Assembly (NCBI GenBank): GCA_027886175.1
Contig: JAJNNQ010000004.1
Span: forward strand, 15,391,501-15,455,500
Origin: Phylloscopus collybita
Lineage: Eukaryota; Chordata; Aves; Passeriformes; Phylloscopidae
DNA length: 64,000 nt
Direction of reading: 5' to 3'
Numbering within the stretch: position 1 is the first letter of the stretch; every line of letters begins with the position of its first letter. Shown in pieces: positions 38,240 through 51,350 of this stretch. The position numbers and the translations under genes were made by a program. Under the pieces are notes generated by a model. The model was not told the DNA's origin. It was given only the letters and a program-made list of their open reading frames with translations, and ran no database searches.

Positions 38240-40723
38240 CTACCTGAACACCTCACTGCTCCACAGGGGGAACATTCAGAAACAAGGCACTCTGCCAGAA
38301 ACACACAGTCTCCCTATGGCACAGTTGCACACACAGATGATTATGGCTGGACAGTTGAATTTATTTAGTTATTTAGAACTGTTTCAGCTCCCCACTGTGT
38401 CCTGTAGATCCATTTTTGAAAGATAAAAGGAAGACTATAAACACTAAGGCTGAATCTCTCAAAGATGATGAGTCAAGAGATGTACTAGATTAGAAAAGAA
38501 TCCAAGTAGAAAAGGGGTTTTGAGTATTTTCTGATTACTTAAAAAAAAAAAAAATCCAAACAGGCACACCTACTTTCAGTGCAGGTACATTTGTTTGACT
38601 CATCCTTTTTCAGCCTCAACATACTCACTGTAAACATTAGGGTAACAATTGACTTTACAATCCTGTCCCTAATTACTTTCTCTAATAGACGCTTTTTTTC
38701 CTAGATCCTTTTGATAACCCAAGGTAATACACCATGAGAAACCCCAAGCAAATCTAACTGACCTTTTCTTCTTTTCTTTCCATGTAGGAACAAGGAGGTT
38801 CATGTGATTTACAGCACTGCCTTGCCTGTTCTGGTTGCTGAGCTACCACACATCCTTTCCTTCTTCCTCCTGTATTCTCCATTCTCAGCGCCAACCCAAG
38901 CACCATTCAGCTTTTCCCCCACCTGGAAAGTTCTCCACACACTTAATTGGCTCTGTGGGTCTCTAAATTTCCCCTCAGAGAAGCTATCTTTTCTCCTTGT
39001 CTTGTCTTATCCCAACCTTCTCTCTAATAAATGAATCAAATCCTGCTTTCCAAGAGCTCAATCAGTCTCCCTTGCCCTTTGCTACCCTCTTCAACCTTGC
39101 TCCGTAGTATGTAGAGGCCATTCCTTTTATATATGTAATAAATGTCTGAGAGTTTGTAAAATTTATATAAAAGGTACTAGCTAAGGCCTGATTTTCTGCC
39201 TGCTGTAAAGAGGAATCTGAAAAATCTGTTTTGTCTACATTCAGAATAAAAGACTGTCAAAAAGGTTTGGTAAAACTGACCTTAACATTGCACATACATT
39301 ATTAAGTGTGCAGATGAATATATCTTTCCATCTGTATCTGCGCTTTCTGTCTAATCTATGAATTAATGGGCATAGAGATGATCCAGCCTCAGAATAGCCA
39401 CAGGAAATACTGGTGTTTCTGAAAGTGTTAATTCTGTCTTTGCTCTTCTACAGTGCAATGGCAGTGTAGAAACATTTGGTTTGGTGCACCTTACTTCTGC
39501 CTTTACGAGGCCTGATGATTTCTCTTGTGTCCTGAACCACATACTCTTCAGAGCAGGAATTATGTTGATACATGCCTTTATTTGAAATGGGGTCTACAGT
39601 CTTGGTAAGGGATTTGTTGGGGCTTTACCCACCATGTACAACCCATGAACAAAAAAATATACTACATACAAAACAACTTCTACCTTTATATTTTGAGGGA
39701 AATTGGATAAAATTAATTTCATTTTCTAACTTTCTGGGTGTACAACTCTCAAATCATCTTGTTTTCAAGCAAATGAAATGTTTTTGCAGACAATTGTTTG
39801 TTTATTGACCATAAACTGAGGGCCACCAGCAGCGTGGTTCTATTGGATGTCTATACACATATATTTTTATTTCCATTAGAATTAATTTTCAGATGTTTTC
39901 TGATGTAAAAATGACAAAGATTTAATATTATTTATTTATTATTCCAATGGGATTTTTTTTTAAGATAAAATGTTTTAATATTTCCTAAAAGGAAGATTAA
40001 AGTTATCTCTTTGGTTAGACCATTACCTGTTCTCCTTACTCCATTTACTTATGACAGCCAAGGAGCAGAAGTAGTTCCCACTACATGCACATGAAATGCT
40101 CACGGAATATTATGAAGAATTTCACTAGTGAAAATGATACATCCAGAAAAGACTATTTTTTCCTTAAAGTCCAACTTTTGAGTGGGCCCCACCTTCATCT
40201 ATCCCCAAATTAATCCCTTGTCTTTTTTTGAGGAAAGAGGTAAACCTTTCCTAGGGGGAGCCTGGCACTGCCCAACCTTTCCCCAAAATAAAGTCACTGT
40301 CAGTATGGCTGCTGATGGTAATAAGTCTCTTTATCACTTAACAAATGGGTTTAAAATGAGTTAGAAATTCTTACAAATCCATCTGCTTCACACAAAACAA
40401 TAAACTGGACAGATTTTGGATTAAATAATAAAAGTATGATTATGAAATCTTGGAAAAATATAAAATTAGTAGTGTTACAAAAACATCTTTTATACTTGTC
40501 TTTCAAATAAAACATAAACTGAGCTATTTTAACACACTTATTAATAAAAATATAATTTTAAAATTAAATGAAAGAGATATTATTATTCTTAAAAAAGAAA
40601 GCATATTTAGACTTCTAGGTTTCTCATTTACGACTCAGAAGATTACCCCTTTTTTTCCTATAGCTCTGAAAATCCTTGTTTAAAGAAAGTGTTTTATACA
40701 TTCTTCATTCATTTCCCTCTCTG

Positions 40724-40763
40724 CCTATAAAGTCATAATCCGCTTCCTATAAAGTCATAATCC
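40724..40763. repeat. 18-bp direct duplication, period 22
   Basis: CCTATAAAGTCATAATCC occurs exactly twice (40724-40741 and 40746-40763), separated by four bases. It is a recent slippage or duplication product. Confidence 0.9.
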
Positions 40764-43468
40764 CATTTAATTAAGTATCTTAATTAGCAGGTCACACAAA
40801 CAAAAAGAAACTCCAACTTTAGTTTTTTCTTTTGCTTTGAAAGTTTGCTGGAATGCAGTGAATAGCACTGTAATGTTTTTTCTTTCAGTTCGCAGTGATT
40901 GCTGAAAGAACTGGAAATCTTTTATCACAGAAATGTCTGGACACAGTAATGCAGTAATCTGTAAAGCAAGATTAATTCTTCAATGACAGAGGGAAGACAT
41001 TAGTAAACCAATCACTTTGGGAATGCATAAAAAAATGTGTTCTCAGAGCCCTTTTATTACAACACAGACTGAAAAAAGTGATAGCCCCCAAGTTGTAATA
41101 TGATGAGAAGTGGAGAAGTGTTCATCATGCAGGCTGTAGCTGGTCAAACAGATGGGAGTCTCCACTGAATCCTTTACCAGCCACATGCCAGCTTCTAAAT
41201 GACAGCACAAAGTCTGGACTGTCCCTTAATAGGACATCTGTGTCTCTCAATTTATAGCTGCCACACCACGAGATCACACACTGGAATAGCCTGAGACACT
41301 GCTTGGACACATACCTGATCATCATTGCAGTATTGTTCTCGCATGCCAGAGCTTTAGAGGGAAATGATTAAATGATATTATACACCCACCACTAACTAAC
41401 TGCTCGTGGCAGAATGGGAATTTTTGAGTGGCTGGCAGAACATGATTGTGGTCTAAGTGAAACAGATTTGGTAGAATAGTTTCAATTATGTACCTAAAGA
41501 AAGGTTCTGGACTGAATACAGCCTTATCAAGTGCAGTTCACTGAGTCTGAAAGCAGCTGTAAATTCAGTGGTACTAGGAACTGCAAACCATGTAATTTGA
41601 AAATATTCATCATCCAGTATGCCCTACAGAATATAGACAAGGCCATTTTAGTGAAACAAGCAACTCGGAAATGTCTCAAAGTGATGGCTATTCAAAAAGG
41701 GATGAAACAATTGTTGTTACCTACTGCTTTAAAAGTTTCACAATTTAGTTCAAACACTTCCAGTGATGTGAGGCTGAAAGTTGAACAGTTCCCATTGTAT
41801 TTACTCCCAAGCTGCGTATTTTTTTGTCATTTTAAGTGCTGGAAAGGCTGAAATAGATGTGATGAAAACCAAAAATTTGCAAAAACTGACAAGGCCTCTT
41901 GCTTGCATCCTTCATGGCTTATTGTGAAACATATGCCATTGTAAAACTGCTAAGAGTCTCTTAAGATCCCTGAGACCAGCAAATTAACAGCCTGCACCAT
42001 CCCTTGAATATAGGAATATGCAAGAAATTCCAGTAAGAAACAGTAGTGGAGTGAGCAGTAGGAGTGCAGGAGTTCAGGGGGAGTGCACAAGGAGGAAAAA
42101 AAAATCTCCTGCTGAGGTTTCCAAATACAAAGTTTTCTACTAAAATCACTGTATTCATCTAGTGGGAAAAAAGGGCCCTAGAAAACTCCCACAGATGTCT
42201 CATAAATACTGGTTTTGTTTTAATTCCAGCAGGGAGGCTAATTTACAGTGATGTTTAGGGCACAGGTGAACTAAGATTTTCTGGCTCATTAAATGGAGAG
42301 AAGCTCAAAAAGACTGCATACCTCCACAGTACTTTATTTGAGGCCTAAATGAGGGTTGAAAGTTTTCAAAGCTAACTCTTCAAGTGAAATGCTGAAAAAC
42401 ACATATGTGTTGCATTTAGAAATATAGTCAACCCATTCAGATCCTCAACTTCAATTAAATCCAAATTGCAGTGTTTTATGTGACATAGAATTGATTTCTT
42501 CATAGATGTACTTTCAAGTTTGTTAGGTATTCTGAAGAAATTCTATGACTATAGAAAAAGAAAGCTACATAAAGATTTTACTTGTCACAATTTTTTTTTT
42601 TTTTTACATCTCAGCTGGCTTTGCAGTTTAAAAATAGAAGAAAAGGAAAAAATAGAAAATTATCTTTCAGCTTTCCTCTTGAGAGTACAAACCTGAATTC
42701 CAGATATTTTATCAGGTCTGACAGGTCAGTGTAGGATAAAGGCATAATGTCCCCCTTGCCTTCAACTATATATTTGCCTTTATTATTCTAATCCCTAAAC
42801 TCTCTCATGTTAATTGTTTGCAGGAAGACACAGGGATATTAACAATCTACACCCAATTAACCAGACTTGCTTTACTTTGCTGTATTTATCAGGTGCATAA
42901 ATTATGGGGTTATTCCCCCCCCGCAAAAAAAAAAAAATTAGACAATACTTGATTTAATATCAATACCTTATGCTAGTCCTAATCCTTCGCCCAAGATGTG
43001 TAATTAATTTTTATGCTACCTATTCAATGCAAATCTCAAAGCATAATAAAACTGCTTTGTCCTTGTTACATGCAGTAAAATGGAAGTCTTGCAGACCTTC
43101 TGAATCTTTACCACAGCTTTATACTCCTGTTCATTGCTGCTTCAGAAGTCTTTGCTTCCAGATGTGACAATTCCAAAGGCAGTTCCATTGGGAACAGAAA
43201 TACGAGAAGTCAGAAGAAGCTCCCTGATGCTGTACTGGAGTCATCTGCAGTCACTGCTTATGAAAAACAAAAACATGTACCTCCTGCCCATATCATGTAA
43301 TCAGAGGTAATTAGCTTATTATCTATCCATAGTAATAGAAAAAAAAACTCTCTTCTTGAGAATACTGTAAATTACCTGAAGAATTCATGCACTATTACAT
43401 TTTACTGTCAGCATGTCTTTTTAATTCTTTTTGTGAGTTAAAGTTCAAATCAGAATTGTTAACTGCTC

Positions 43469-43537
43469 ATAAAAAAACAAAACACCCCAAACAAACAAAA
43501 AACCCCAAACCAAACAACAAAACAAAACCCAAAAAAC
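43469..43537. repeat. A/C-only low-complexity tract
   Basis: About 69 bases of A and C only on the plus strand, the mirror strand of the GT tracts elsewhere in the window. The block structure (CAAAA, CCCCAAA, CAAAC) resembles the tract in the LTR at 6389. Confidence 0.9.
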
Positions 43538-44570
43538 TTGGTACCTAAGTTTCTCATTATAGTACTTCCTGCTAGAGTAATCCATATATTGGCTTGTGAG
43601 CTAGTTGAAAGACAGACTTGCACAGGTTCACACTACATATAAGAGTCCATTTAAAAGTTAAGGGTATTAAGCTTTGAGACATTTTTCATGCGCCATTAGG
43701 GAGCTGGTTCAGGAAAAAGTTGCAAAATATCTAAGTGTGAAAGTAATCTGAGCACTGCCTGAATGGTTTAGAAATCCCTATTCCTGAAGATATTGTTTGT
43801 TTTGTCTTTTCAGAGTCAGGAGTCCAAAAGATCTTGTCAGGAGACTTCTCAGAGCTGGCATGACATATTTCAGCAACTGAAGTGTGAAATCTCATGGTGA
43901 AGAAAGCTTTGTGGTCCTGCCACAGAGATGGTCTTAGGTATATGCAACATGCAATTCCTTATTTTGGGTTTTTGTGCATATTCTTGACCTCCAAGTGGCA
44001 GATATCCTCATAGCTCACTGAGTATGGCTGAACTGATTTAAATTTCTGCCTTCTGTCAAGAGAGTATTCTCACACCAAATTCAGATCACTTGGTTAGTGG
44101 AAATACACTACACTGAAATAATATGATTTTTAAAAAAACCTAAGTGTTTCAGAACTGCTGTAGTGCACAAATACACATATACTACTTGTGTGCAAAATTA
44201 AAATGGTTGTAAGGTGTTTTGAGAGCAGGAGTCAGGAGTTTCAATCGTCATTTAAGTGGCTTTCCTGTTACAAACAGCATGTCTGACCTTGATGAATTTT
44301 CCAGTGCTTGAAATTTTTTATCAGGCCAGGACAGCAGCAATTTAAAATCCTTCAAACAAATAGATATGGGGAACAATAGAATGGCAGTTAACAAAATTCA
44401 GATAATGTACAAAAATAAAGAAAAAGTTAATTTTGCTGGCTTGCTTGAGTGCAGTGATAAATTCAGAAAAAGAAATTCATAAATTCTGATACTAAAATCA
44501 AATCAATACAAAGTACTAAAATGCAGAGTGTTTTTGATTTAGACAATAGGCTTGCAGAAGTTCTTCCTTG

Positions 44571-44647
44571 AATTCTTTGCATACCATGTATATTGAGGTC
44601 CAAACTCTTACAGTTCGGACCTCAATATACATGGTATACAAAGAATT
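44571..44647 (-). other. 36-bp near-perfect hairpin, 5-nt loop; candidate small-RNA precursor
   Basis: The left arm 44571-44606 is followed, after a 5-base loop (44607-44611), by its near-exact reverse complement at 44612-44647. Of 36 pairs, 34 are Watson-Crick. The two exceptions (44580 opposite 44638, and 44603 opposite 44615) are C/A and A/C when read on plus but become G-U and U-G pairs if the minus strand is transcribed, so a minus-strand RNA would be fully paired. The total length (77 nt) and tight loop are in the range of microRNA precursors, though the complete pairing and short loop also suit a long-hairpin siRNA source. No target-site duplication, transposon ends or copies elsewhere in the window were seen. 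The strand is a weak inference from the wobble pairs. Confidence 0.75.
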
Positions 44648-47600
44648 TTGGACGCTTCAATCCATGAGAAACTTTCAGAAGTCCTTTTTATAGAAAGCTT
44701 ATTTACAGATACCTTGGTAAATTAACATGCATAATGGCAAAGATGCATTTTTGCATCCTCTTCCTCATCCTCATGGTAGTAAACAAAACAAAGTGAACTT
44801 GATGACAACTGAGTTTTGATAACAGTTTGTTTTTTCATGACATGAAGGACTGTGGAAAAACTCAGTACATCATTTCACTTGTTGTACTGCACACTAAGTC
44901 AGTGTGATAAATCTACTTAGTAGAGTGAGATAGCTCAGATGAATCTCTATACCCAAAAGAGATGGTATTCTCCCTTACCTCTCCTAGTAGATCAACTTTT
45001 CAAATTAGTTCATTTTATCTGATAAAAATACATTAAAATTTCATATTTCAGTCCAATAGGCCACATAGATCCAGAAATGGCCAAACCCCCCTCTGATATA
45101 TATATAAAAAATTGGATTATAATGCCAGTTTACAACAAAGTCATCAGATATTTTGTTTAAAAGAAAATGGAGATTTTCCCATTAGTCAGACTTGAGACAG
45201 AATTTTGGAGCAGCAGCAATTTTTTTTCTTGACCAGGAAATTCATACATACATATACCTGCATACATACACACACATATATTACTCTTCTTTTGTTTCAA
45301 GGCCCATATGACATAAAGAAAGTTTCTCTTTGACAGAACTGATAAAAAATATACTTTAAATTTTACCCCATAAAAATCATAAATGTTTTGGGTGTAGATT
45401 AAAAAGTTGCTCTTTATAAGCTTTTGCTGAGATTGGGAAGATCCAGGCCTGGAACAGTTGTCAGTTCTCAGAGATACAATGGGGGATTTTAAATGTAATT
45501 TGTAAAGAGGAATAGCTAAACTACTTCACAACATGATCCAAGAAACTGTTCAAGAGGGTTAGATAATGGCCAGGGAGATCCCACTGATTGCACAATGGTT
45601 ACACCAGTCATCAGATATCTAGAGGTGCGACGGTCTGAACAGTGGGGAGATGTGGTTTGAATGATAAACAGAAAAGGAAATGATAGCACTCAAATGAACA
45701 GATGCTAGTTTAATTTTTTTTCTTTACTTTTAAACTCGAATTAAAATTTATTTTCTAGTAAAAATAATAAAAATGTTGAGGTATTCCTCATGTTTAGAAA
45801 GAGGGAAAAATGAATTCTGGCAGAGAAAAATAAATAGCTTTGTTTTGTTTAGATTGAAATAGTGTGCATGTCCTAAAGCTATATAGATAAATGCAAATAC
45901 TGCCTGCAGTTGCATAATTTCATGTTATCACAAGTAGCACTCTCCTAATAAAAGTAATAGCTGATCGTACATTTTGGAGACCTGAGGTTAGACTATAATG
46001 TGATATTGGTAATTTGTAAAACTTGAGACCTTCTCTGAATGCTGCCTGCCCCCTCAGGCTCTCCACAGACAGCTGCTGTTTTTATCCACCCAAGCCAGCC
46101 ACACTGTCACTCTTTTTCTCTGTTCATATCTGAAATGTTTGCCCAGCATTTCTCTGCCATTGCAAAGAAGCTAAAACTTACTCACTGAGTCTCTTGGGTA
46201 ACACATAAAGATCAGATGTGGAAAGTTGACATAAAGTCTTATTGTAAGCATATGCCACTTTAATTAGTCCCAAAATCTCTATGTCTAATGCAAAATGCCT
46301 GTTATAACAATTAGCACATACCATGTGCTGCTTTGAAGTATAATAAAGGTAAAAAAAAGTCCCCCACTGAACATGCTCTTACAGAAGCTTCTAATAACTG
46401 AAAAGGTAATAAAATATTATTACAGTATTAGGTTGTTTACAGCTATTTTAATCTTTGCAATGGAGATGGAGGAGGAAAAAAGAAACACCTGTGCTTGCTG
46501 CTTACATTATTTCATATGGAGATGGTCACAGAGGTTAAGAAAAGGGTACAGGGTGTTTGTTTGTGAGACATCTTACTGAGTTTTGACAAGTTAGTAGAGA
46601 TAAAGTAGTATGTACAGAGTTTATTTTCAAATGGAAAGTTTTATATTTGGTTTCAAAAAATATTTGGTTTCCAAAAAACACTGCTCAAAAGCACAAGATA
46701 ATAGGTCTTTGGAATAGTATACACAGAAGATGCTTCTGGCAGGATTCTTTCCATGTGAATCACCTGTGCAACTTCATGTAAACTGCAAAGATGGGCTCAG
46801 TACAAGCACAAGTCTTGACTGCTTTAATAAGTTTTCCTACTTCCAACATTAAAATTTACCCCATGGAGAAAGGGTGACTCACCTCACAGACATCCTAGAA
46901 TTCATCCATATCGTAGAATTTTGGCTTGACTCTTTCTGTCATTAATATTTTGCAGCAAATCTCAATTCTGAGTTCTTTCACTGGAGCCAAAAATCTGACT
47001 CTGTAAAGTAGGCATTGTTTCTTTAGTTGTACCTTCAAAGATTGTCCTGATTTTAAAAATGTGTGCAGCAGGTCTGTCAAACTTGTTAGAATTATAGACA
47101 TGTATATAACACTTAGGTCAGCTTTTTTCCTTTAGAATTCTTATGAAAAATGTTAGCTCAAGTTTTAGAATTTAAAGAGCCCTTGTATCAAAAAGACAAC
47201 AACAATTGGCTAAAGAGATATGATAGACATTAAATTAAAGTGTAGCTAGTAGTTTTCATTCTAATTGAATTGGTCTACTGTGACTGGTTCTGTATTTTGG
47301 TTTATTGCATCAGCCTGGGTTGAAACTATTTTTTTCTTTTCTTTCTCTCTTGAATCTCACATGTAATAGGTTGGTAGTTTGTTGAAAAATGTGCATTTTA
47401 AGTGCTGGTGATTTTACTGTTAATATTTTCATAAGTAGACTCTCCTTTAAACATTTTTTTTTCTTTTTTTTTTTTCTTTTTTTCCCTACTCTAATGCACA
47501 GTTTTACATGGCTTAGAACATAGATAGTTTCAGGAGTTTTTTGGCAAGCAATATCTTCAGAGAGAATTGCATTTAGCTGCTGAGGGAAAGTTACACTCTA

Positions 47601-48060
47601 AACCTCGTTGCTTTGATGGCTTTATACTATAAGAAAAAAAGAAAAAAGAGCTTTACTCCAGTCTGTGCTCATTGTGTTTGTTTATAACAAAGCAGACACC
47701 TAAGACCATATCTATGATTTTTAGAAATTATTTTAAAGCTTGGTAATAATTGATTTGGAACAGAAATCTGATAAATAACCTGAACTTTCAATTCTGCTCT
47801 GTTAGACTACCACATAATCTAGACCAATATTAAAATGTATCAAGGAAGTTACTGTGACCATGATCAAAACTTACAACTACCTCTGTTATTACATGAATGT
47901 ATGGTAAATATTCTCTGCATCATAATTTTTCTAACAATAAGACTTGTGATATACAAGAAATAATGTTATGAATGGTCTGACTTCAGATGAACGCCCAAAT
48001 TTCTGCGTAGGTTGTGTTGATTCAGTATTACTCTTGCATTCTTTTTTTTTTAATATTATT
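44648..48060. other. AT-rich unique sequence, no gene recognised
   Basis: About 3.4 kb with only scattered short microsatellites, such as CATA/CA repeats near 45243-45282 and T/C tracts near 47453-47485. No gene could be supported. Confidence 0.5.
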
Positions 48061-48250
48061 TCCCTTCCCTTCCCTTCCCTTCCCTTCCCTTCCCTTCCCT
48101 TCCCTTCCCTTCCCTTCCCTTCCCTTCCCTTCCCTTCCCTTCCCTTCCCTTCCCTTCCCTTCCCTTCCCTTCCCTTCCCTTCCCTTCCCTTCCCTTCCCT
48201 TCCCTTCCCTTCCCTTCCCTTCCCTTCCCTTCCCTTCCCTTCCCTTCCCT
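48061..48250. repeat. (TCCCT)38 / (AGGGA)38 perfect pentanucleotide array
   Basis: 190 bp consist of 38 uninterrupted TCCCT units. The plus strand is pure pyrimidine. The minus strand is a purine repeat, (AAGGG)n in another register, with a GGG run every five bases, which can form G-quadruplexes, and the mirror symmetry allows triplex DNA. The repeating-peptide open frames in both directions are artefacts. The perfect purity implies recent expansion or assembly uncertainty. Confidence 0.98.
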
Positions 48251-49640
48251 GATGTTGGTTTGGGCTTTCTCCAGTACATCCATGCTTAGGAGCCCACTAC
48301 TGGATACAGTATGGTTTCCAGTGATGAGGTACCTACCACATCTTTGAAAAACCCCATGTTCCGGTATTTCCTCAACCGCATTGCAAAATACTTCTTCCTT
48401 AAATCTAATCTAAATAAAGCTTCTTTAAACAGTCAAGGAAGTTCACTATCAGCATTAAGCTGTTTGTTCTCTCCTGTTTGCTCAATCAGCATGAAGCTGT
48501 TTGCTCTGCCTGTTGGTTTATCTGCATTCACTGAAAATCCTGGTGAATGTGGTAGCACAGTGATAATAATATTCTAGTATATGTACCTATATCCGTTGGG
48601 GATATAATGACAGCTGGGGGTTCCAGTGTATGGAAACATCCTGAACACCCTTACACAGTGACAGCATACTTAGCTACTCTTTCAGATAAAAGTCATTATC
48701 TTTTTCGCCTGATGTTACTTGAGAATATTAAGATGTCTTAATTGTGTTAAGTTGCTTAATATTTTACAAGTATCTTAGTTTCAGATGGAACTGATTCTTT
48801 GGTTGTATATTTAGTTGCAATCTGTCTATCATTCTGGTACATATACCATCTATCAAGTATGGTGTATCTTGCAGGTATGTAGGTGCTGATCTAATGTGTA
48901 TATACACAGAAATACACCCCAAAATATATCAAATTACACATATCTGGAAGCCGTGCTCTCACTGCTTCCTTGCAAGGTAGAGTACAGATGACCCCAAAGA
49001 CCTTAATAAGTTAAAAAGAGTGGTTTATGACACTGTGATGTGAAAATACACACTGTCAAGGAAGCAATTTCGTTTCACAAGTGAAATTTGAACTTATTTC
49101 ATCAGCTAAGAGATTAAGTCATTCTGAGACAGGATATAAACACTGAGAACTTATCTGAAAATGCCTCAGGCAACTGATTCTCTTTCACTTAATAGGGAGG
49201 GACTGACTTTTCTGACATATGTTAGACCAAAATGCAACCTATTCCAAGGAAGCTAATTGGGGTTTACCACCGCAGCATGCTAAAATGGAACAGGTTCCCC
49301 GCAAAGGAAATAGCAGGATGTTGGTCAATGATGGCTTTGCACTTTTGCCTGTGTGCTGGGCAGTACAAGTAGTCACTTACCTGGCATGGAGCCCCAGAAC
49401 TTGCACCCTGCACTCCACAGGAATGGGCACCTGACCATGCAGAGGCTACCATGGCTCCTGGATTTCCTAACATCACTGGATCCTTGTCTACTCTACCCAG
49501 TGCAAGCAAATAAGAATTTGGGGGTTTAATGACACTTTAATACTGGTGTATTTCCACTTTTCATTCTAGTTCTGTTGTTGGCAGGATAGTCCTCTTGAGA
49601 GAATTAATATTCCTGCTGTAAATCTGCTGTGTTATACACC
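48251..49640. other. Unique sequence, no gene recognised
   Basis: About 1.4 kb. It includes a diverged direct duplication at 48448-48515. A patch at about 49219-49509 is open on both strands without resemblance to any protein. Confidence 0.5.
48448..48515. repeat. Diverged 31-bp direct duplication, period 37
   Basis: The segment ATCAGCATTAAGCTGTTTG... (48448-48479) recurs at 48485-48515 with a few substitutions and a small indel. This is an older tandem duplication than the one at 40724. Confidence 0.85.

Positions 49641-49682
<42 letters not shown>
49641..49682. repeat. (AAT)14 trinucleotide microsatellite
   Basis: Fourteen uninterrupted AAT units followed by an interrupted AGTAAT. Confidence 0.97.
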
Positions 49683-49683
<1 letters not shown>

Positions 49684-51149
49684 GTAATACGCGGTTTTCT
49701 TTTTAACAGCAAAAAAAGTTTACTGACCCAGGGCTGTGCTGTCATGGGGCAGCTGCTGCATTTCTATAGCTTGTTGAAATTGTCAGGATACCTGAGCACA
49801 AGTGGCTATGGAAGTCAAAAACCAGTGTTTCTTTGCTGTTACAAAGTAAGATTGACAAACAGCCTTTATTTCTCTTTCCCTCCCTTATTTACTCTCTTTG
49901 GAATTGTTGTGGTTGGGTTTTCTGTTTTGTTTTGGTTGGGAGGTATTTTTCCCGGGGGGGTGGGGGGTGATTATTTCCCCTTTTTATTTCCTTGAATTTT
50001 GGCCAGGCAACCTAGTGGACATATTCTTTCTCCTCAAGCAATTGGCTACTGATTCTTTTATAACACAACCAGACTGCAGTCTGAATTATTTTGAAGGAAT
50101 GATCTTATCTGAGTATCAAATGAGACAGAAAGCTATCTTTAACTGTAATTTTAATTTTTTTTTTAAAACATTTGCTCTTTTCCTTTCTTATTTTCATAAA
50201 AGTTATTTTTTAGAGGATCTTCATTAAGTTGTGGAGTGGTTTATCTATTCTCATAATTTTTATCTTCCAGTTCACCAACAGGAAAAGAAGAAGGAAAAGA
50301 AAGGAAGGATCTTAATGCTCTTTTCTGGCGGAAAAGGCATGTATTTAAAAAACAAACTTATTTTGCAAGAAGGTTTTGTAAACAATCTTTGAGCAGTAAT
50401 TTCCAAAGCATATATAATGCTGCTCAGTTCTGTGTTTCTAGCTTGCATTTCTTACTGCTCTCTTACTTGCCATTTGTCTTGCCACAGTATTACTAACCTC
50501 CATTAATAAGTAATCTTGAGGCAGTTATTTTATTCCTTAATACAAAATTCTTCCTTATTTTCTTTTGTGTCTTAAGGTCTTTCAAAATTTGATCCCGTCA
50601 GAATGCTTCCACATACACTTTTAGAGCCATGGTGCCCAGAGAGCCACGGTGCCCAGAGAGCCACAAGTAGCATGAGGCAAGATCATAATATATGTGTTAT
50701 TTGGAGAAGTCTCTTTCTCTCTCTCTTTAAAAGTTATTTTGAATTATTTTAAAGATGAGGCATTTTCTCTAATAAGAATTATGCTCTTGAGAAGAGCGTT
50801 GTCCTTGGTGGCTAAAGGATTACTGAATCATCTACTTCTAGTATTAAACATGAAGGTGAACACTGTGTGTCATAAAAATGATTAGGAGAAAAAATTATCT
50901 AAACACAAACACACAAAACACCACTTTCAATAGAAAATTGACTTTCTCCTGGATTCTCCCAATTAAGTTTCCTTGGAGGCTGTTTAGAAAAGAAAACATG
51001 ATTTAACTCTTTGGTTTCCCAAGTAGACAGGCCAAAATTTGTCATGTATTATACAAAATAGGACAAAGTTGTCAGTTGTTGTACAGATGAAATTGCACCT
51101 AGATCATAGCAATATAATCAATTTTTAATATCTCTTACAACTTAAAATT
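49683..51149. other. AT-rich unique sequence with a GT-rich tract, no gene recognised
   Basis: About 1.5 kb of otherwise unique DNA. A 19-bp motif containing GTGCCCAGAGAGCCAC is duplicated in tandem at about 50624-50663. No gene was recognised. Confidence 0.5.
49899..49970. repeat. GT-rich tract with G7/G6 runs
   Basis: Mostly G and T on plus (TTGTTGTGGTTGGG...), ending in CCC followed by G7, T and G6 (49951-49967). Such G runs are prone to sequencing error, so their exact length should be trusted less. Confidence 0.8.
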
Positions 51150-51350
51150 GCAGAATAATTCAGACGGGATCTCGAGGAGTAGTCTTGTCTAACCTGCTGC
51201 TCACAGGAATACCAATATTGAATTCAGACCACATTGCTCAAAGGAACTGTCCAAGGATGGAGGTTGGAAAGCCTTTCTGGGCAACCCATTCCAGTGTGCA
51301 ATTATCATCCCTGCAAAAAAAAAAAAAGTTTTTATTAGTCCAGAACTCTA
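51150..51350 (-). mobile_element. CR1 LINE 3' fragment, minus strand
   Basis: About 200 bp matching the reverse complement of the CR1 3' UTR. Read on plus, the landmarks are 'gtctaacctgctgctcacag' (51186-51205), 'aattcagaccacattgctca' (51221-51240), 'tctgggcaacccattccagt' (51276-51295) and then an A13 run. CR1 is in the minus orientation, unlike the other copies in the window. Confidence 0.85.

Larger units (their letters stand above)
38240..44570. other. AT-rich unique sequence, no gene recognised
   Basis: About 6.3 kb. It contains an A14 run (38541), a small tandem duplication (40724-40763), a T15 run (42591) and an A/C-rich tract (43469-43537). No exon, RNA gene or element is supportable. 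Confidence 0.5.

Noticed and set aside
38770..39034. Acceptor-like tract (TTTCTTTCCATGTAG) followed by a 76-codon frame
   Set aside because: The peptide matches nothing known and there is no conserved motif. It could be chance.
47968..48289. Open frames with a repeating FPSLP or GREGK peptide
   Set aside because: Direct translation of the perfect TCCCT pentanucleotide array; not a gene.
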